A DNA stretch of 64,000 nt, from contig NC_051121.1 of NCBI RefSeq assembly GCF_014839805.1, positions 8,167,116-8,231,115 on the forward strand. Reading direction: 5' to 3'. Every line of letters starts with the position of its first letter. Positions within the stretch are counted from its first letter, which is position 1. The notes beneath the pieces are model-generated. The model saw nothing but the letters and a program-made list of their open reading frames with translations. It did no database searches and had not been told where the DNA came from. Shown piece after piece: positions 61,712 to 64,000 of the stretch. Made by a program: the position numbers and the translations under genes. The stretch comes from Manduca sexta. Taxonomy: Eukaryota; Arthropoda; Insecta; Lepidoptera; Sphingidae.

Positions 61712-62685
61712 ATGAAAATGAAATAATTGAGAGTCACGATCTTCAATAATAAGGGACCGACTGGAGAGAGATAGTAATCCTAAATATTTTTGGCGCGTTG
61801 AAAATAGTTCTGAGGGAAGTTACAACTGGCACATATAGTGACAGGAAGTGTAGAGGTCGGATGGAGTAACTAACTACGGGGCGGTCAAAATTTTTAGGAT
61901 ATCCAGTTATTCAGCCATTGCTCAGTATTTAATATAGATACACTCCTTTGAGTATACATAAGACATGTTAGGTAGCTAATTTATATAATTCCTGTAATTT
62001 TTTTACTGCTTGAGATTTATAAGATTACATGGTCTTGACTCTACAGAATAATTAACTGATTTTTTAATATTAAAATTTCCTTCTTTGCTGTTGAAATTGC
62101 TGAGAATAATTTTATTACACTTAGTTTTAATTATACATAAGCTAATTTAAAATTACACAATTATTTATAGTTCTATAATTGGTCTAAGAGCAATTGGTCA
62201 TTTTCAAACACGTGTATTTATAAATTTTATAATATTTAATAATCATAATATGATTAGGGTTGCCACCTTCTTTTTAAGCATATAAACTATGTAGTACTAT
62301 GTATACATTTTTCTACGTTCAACCTATGTAGGTTAAAGGTAGAAAAAAGTACACGGTGTCAAACTGAAGTACGGATGAGTTCTACTTTATTATTTTGCTT
62401 CTAAAAATACTTTTAATTTCTTTTGGCAGCAAAATATCATCTTCATCGCAAAACTTAAACTCTGTGAATGCAAATGAGTAGTGACAATAAAAATAAAATT
62501 AATTCATACAATAAAAAATAAATATATCCGGCTTATTAAATACTTCATGCCATTTCTGTACCATTACTTGCCACCATATTACGTTTACATTCATACAAAC
62601 AATCCTGGGTAAATTAAATCACGCTGAATAAAGTATTTTTACATACTTTATTGGTACCATAAAGTATAGAGTACAATTGGTTACC

Positions 62686-63065
62686 GGACTCATTTTGGTT
62701 CTTTACTATTATCGAATATTTACATAATATAAATTATAACACAGAAGGAATTATTAAAATCCGGTAAAAAATCAACAAGTTATAAGACTTAGAATTTCGG
62801 TGGAAGGGGTAATTAACAAGAAATATAAAAGAGACGAAATATCCACATGTGACGTCATCGGGAATCACGACGCGTGCGAAAAAAAGAGATGAAGCGATAT
62901 CCCCACATCGCGGCCACTTCTGCACATTACAATTTTTAAATATAAATTACTCGCTCATTTTTTAACCAATATTTATGCAGTTTTCACAGAAGTGCTTCTT
63001 TTTCGTATTATTAACCATTAAATATAGAATAATGTACAAAATCAAGCATAGGCCGGTCCCCTATT
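62686..63065 (-). mobile_element. MITE family C, copy 2
   Basis: Reverse copy of 50684-51046, keeping the GGCCGGTCCCCTATT end on the plus strand and GTGACGTCATCGGGAATCAC inside. The left end (GGTTACCGGAC) is less conserved. Confidence 0.75.
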
Positions 63066-63269
63066 ACCCGAAACAACGTGCAATACTTCATTATAAAGTA
63101 CGAATGGCAACCCTAGTTACGATGGCAAAAAATATATTTTATTTGGTTAGAGCAATCATTACTGAATATATTGTATATCATTCGAGACACGTACAAGAAT
63201 CATCATTACACACCAATTGCGTAGGCCACATAACAGAGAATGAGCAATGGCCCCTTACATGTGTTACAA

Positions 63270-63540
63270 AGACACACATACACACACCCGTTATCACACA
63301 TTTATCCCCGAAAGGGTATGCAGAGGCGTAACCAGGACTCCCACTTTTCGACAAGTGTGTTTTGTCCCATGATGTGATAGGGGGCGAGCCTAACGCCATA
63401 CCGGGCACAAATTCTAGACTCCGCGCATATAGTAAGCAGAAAAGCCCCAAATATCACTTTTACCGACCCGGGGTTCGAATCCAGGACCTCAGAGCGTTGC
63501 CGTACCGCGCATGCTGTACAACTACGCCACCGAGGCAGTG
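63270..63540 (-). mobile_element. tRNA-derived SINE, copy 4
   Basis: Reverse and well preserved. Plus-strand blocks are TATCCCCGAAAGGGTATGCA, GATGTGATAGGGGGCGAGCC, CCCGGGGTTCGAATCCAGGA and CTACGCCACCGAGGC. It includes a T-arm-like B box and the tRNA-like 5' end on the minus strand. Confidence 0.85.
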
Positions 63541-63683
63541 TTATAATGACGTCACATAATATAATTCAATAAAATTAATACACTACCAAACTTCAACAAA
63601 AATGTAACACTCCCCGATTATTAAACACTGCAAACTAATAGATAATTGTTTTTTTTTTGTTTAAAAACTAAATGGTTACCATA

Positions 63684-63719
63684 ACCTTCAGGCAACCATA
63701 ATGGTGGTAGCCTGAAGGT
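63684..63719. repeat. Short perfect hairpin
   Basis: ACCTTCAGGC and GCCTGAAGGT form a 10-base perfect stem around a 16-base loop that itself contains CCAT and ATGG. Its role is unknown; it may be part of a MITE end. Confidence 0.5.
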
Positions 63720-64000
63720 CATCTGAAGCGCCAATGGCCGCTACTCCGTCATGCCATGCCGAATTATAAATACAATTGCAATAAAATGGTACCACCATCT
63801 CTTTCGTTCCTTATTATTTTTCACTTGACAGAAAAGGACGGACGTCATTAAATTATAGCGTTTCAAAATCATTATATATCAAAGCTTGCATGAAGCACGA
63901 TACAATCAAAGAAACAATCCAGATGGGTACTTAGTTTTGTAAATTATTAATGTTCATCAGAATTAATTATAAAGACGTAATTCGTGCAATTTATATAAAT

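Larger units (their letters stand above)
55709..64000. other. Presumed STIM intron, repeat-rich
   Basis: No coding exon is supported here. I searched minus-strand frames for the EF-hand and SAM parts of STIM (for example a WTVE or FGPP motif) and saw none, so they should lie beyond the right edge. Contents include two copies of repeat A, a G tract, an A tract (58739-58757), a non-LTR reverse-transcriptase remnant, a Helitron-like piece at about 61322-61500, MITE C copy 2, a SINE and a GC-richer unexplained block near 59370-59760. Confidence 0.6.

Noticed and set aside
55709..64000. STIM EF-hand and SAM exons
   Set aside because: I looked for the conserved luminal motifs on the minus strand and found none; the frames here are short and match repeats.

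Overview
This window looks like a nuclear genome segment from a moth or butterfly (Lepidoptera). The genes are intron-rich with GT-AG introns and are closest, from memory, to insect orthologs. The intergenic DNA and introns are AT-rich and carry repeats I recognise as typical of Lepidoptera: a tRNA-derived SINE, RTE-like non-LTR tails, Helitron-like pieces and short inverted-repeat elements. The species cannot be fixed from sequence alone. All gene models were built by hand from reading frames, splice sites and remembered family motifs, with no database search. Exon joins were checked for phase.

Layout, left to right. (1) 2.2-4.1 kb, plus strand: a three-exon alpha-1,3-fucosyltransferase-like gene (GT10) with an altered donor-site motif and a TTAA-flanked foldback element in its second intron. 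(2) 4.1-12.5 kb: repeat-rich DNA without a supported gene, including a hAT relic with a BED finger. (3) 12.5-16.1 kb, plus: a complete nine-exon TCP11-like gene. (4) 18.1-23.2 kb, minus: a complete ten-exon PAF1 gene (RNA polymerase II elongation complex) with an unusually long Ser/Arg/Ala-rich tail, converging on the TCP11-like gene. (5) 24.5-38.9 kb, plus: NAP1 (nucleosome assembly protein), divergent from PAF1. It has a noncoding first exon, seven shared coding exons and two alternative last exons, only one of which encodes a CKQQ prenylation-type end. Its 7.6-kb first coding intron holds a 254-codon Myb/SANT-like (zeste-type) exon with no usable start of its own, phase-matched to the first NAP1 coding exon. 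(6) 38.9-45 kb: repeats and the likely STIM 3' UTR. (7) 45.0-55.7 kb, minus: the cytosolic and transmembrane part of STIM, the ER calcium sensor of store-operated calcium entry. The luminal EF-hand/SAM exons were not found and should lie past the right edge. (8) 55.7-64 kb: presumed STIM intron, full of mobile-element remains.

The genes are not an operon or pathway. PAF1 and NAP1 both act on transcription and chromatin and face each other across about 1.3 kb, so shared regulation is possible but unproven. The most unusual observation is the phase-compatible NAP1 to Myb/SANT exon arrangement. Also notable are the NAP1 CKQQ switch, the ten-unit five-residue repeat in STIM, the PAF1 tail and the degenerate fucosyltransferase motif.
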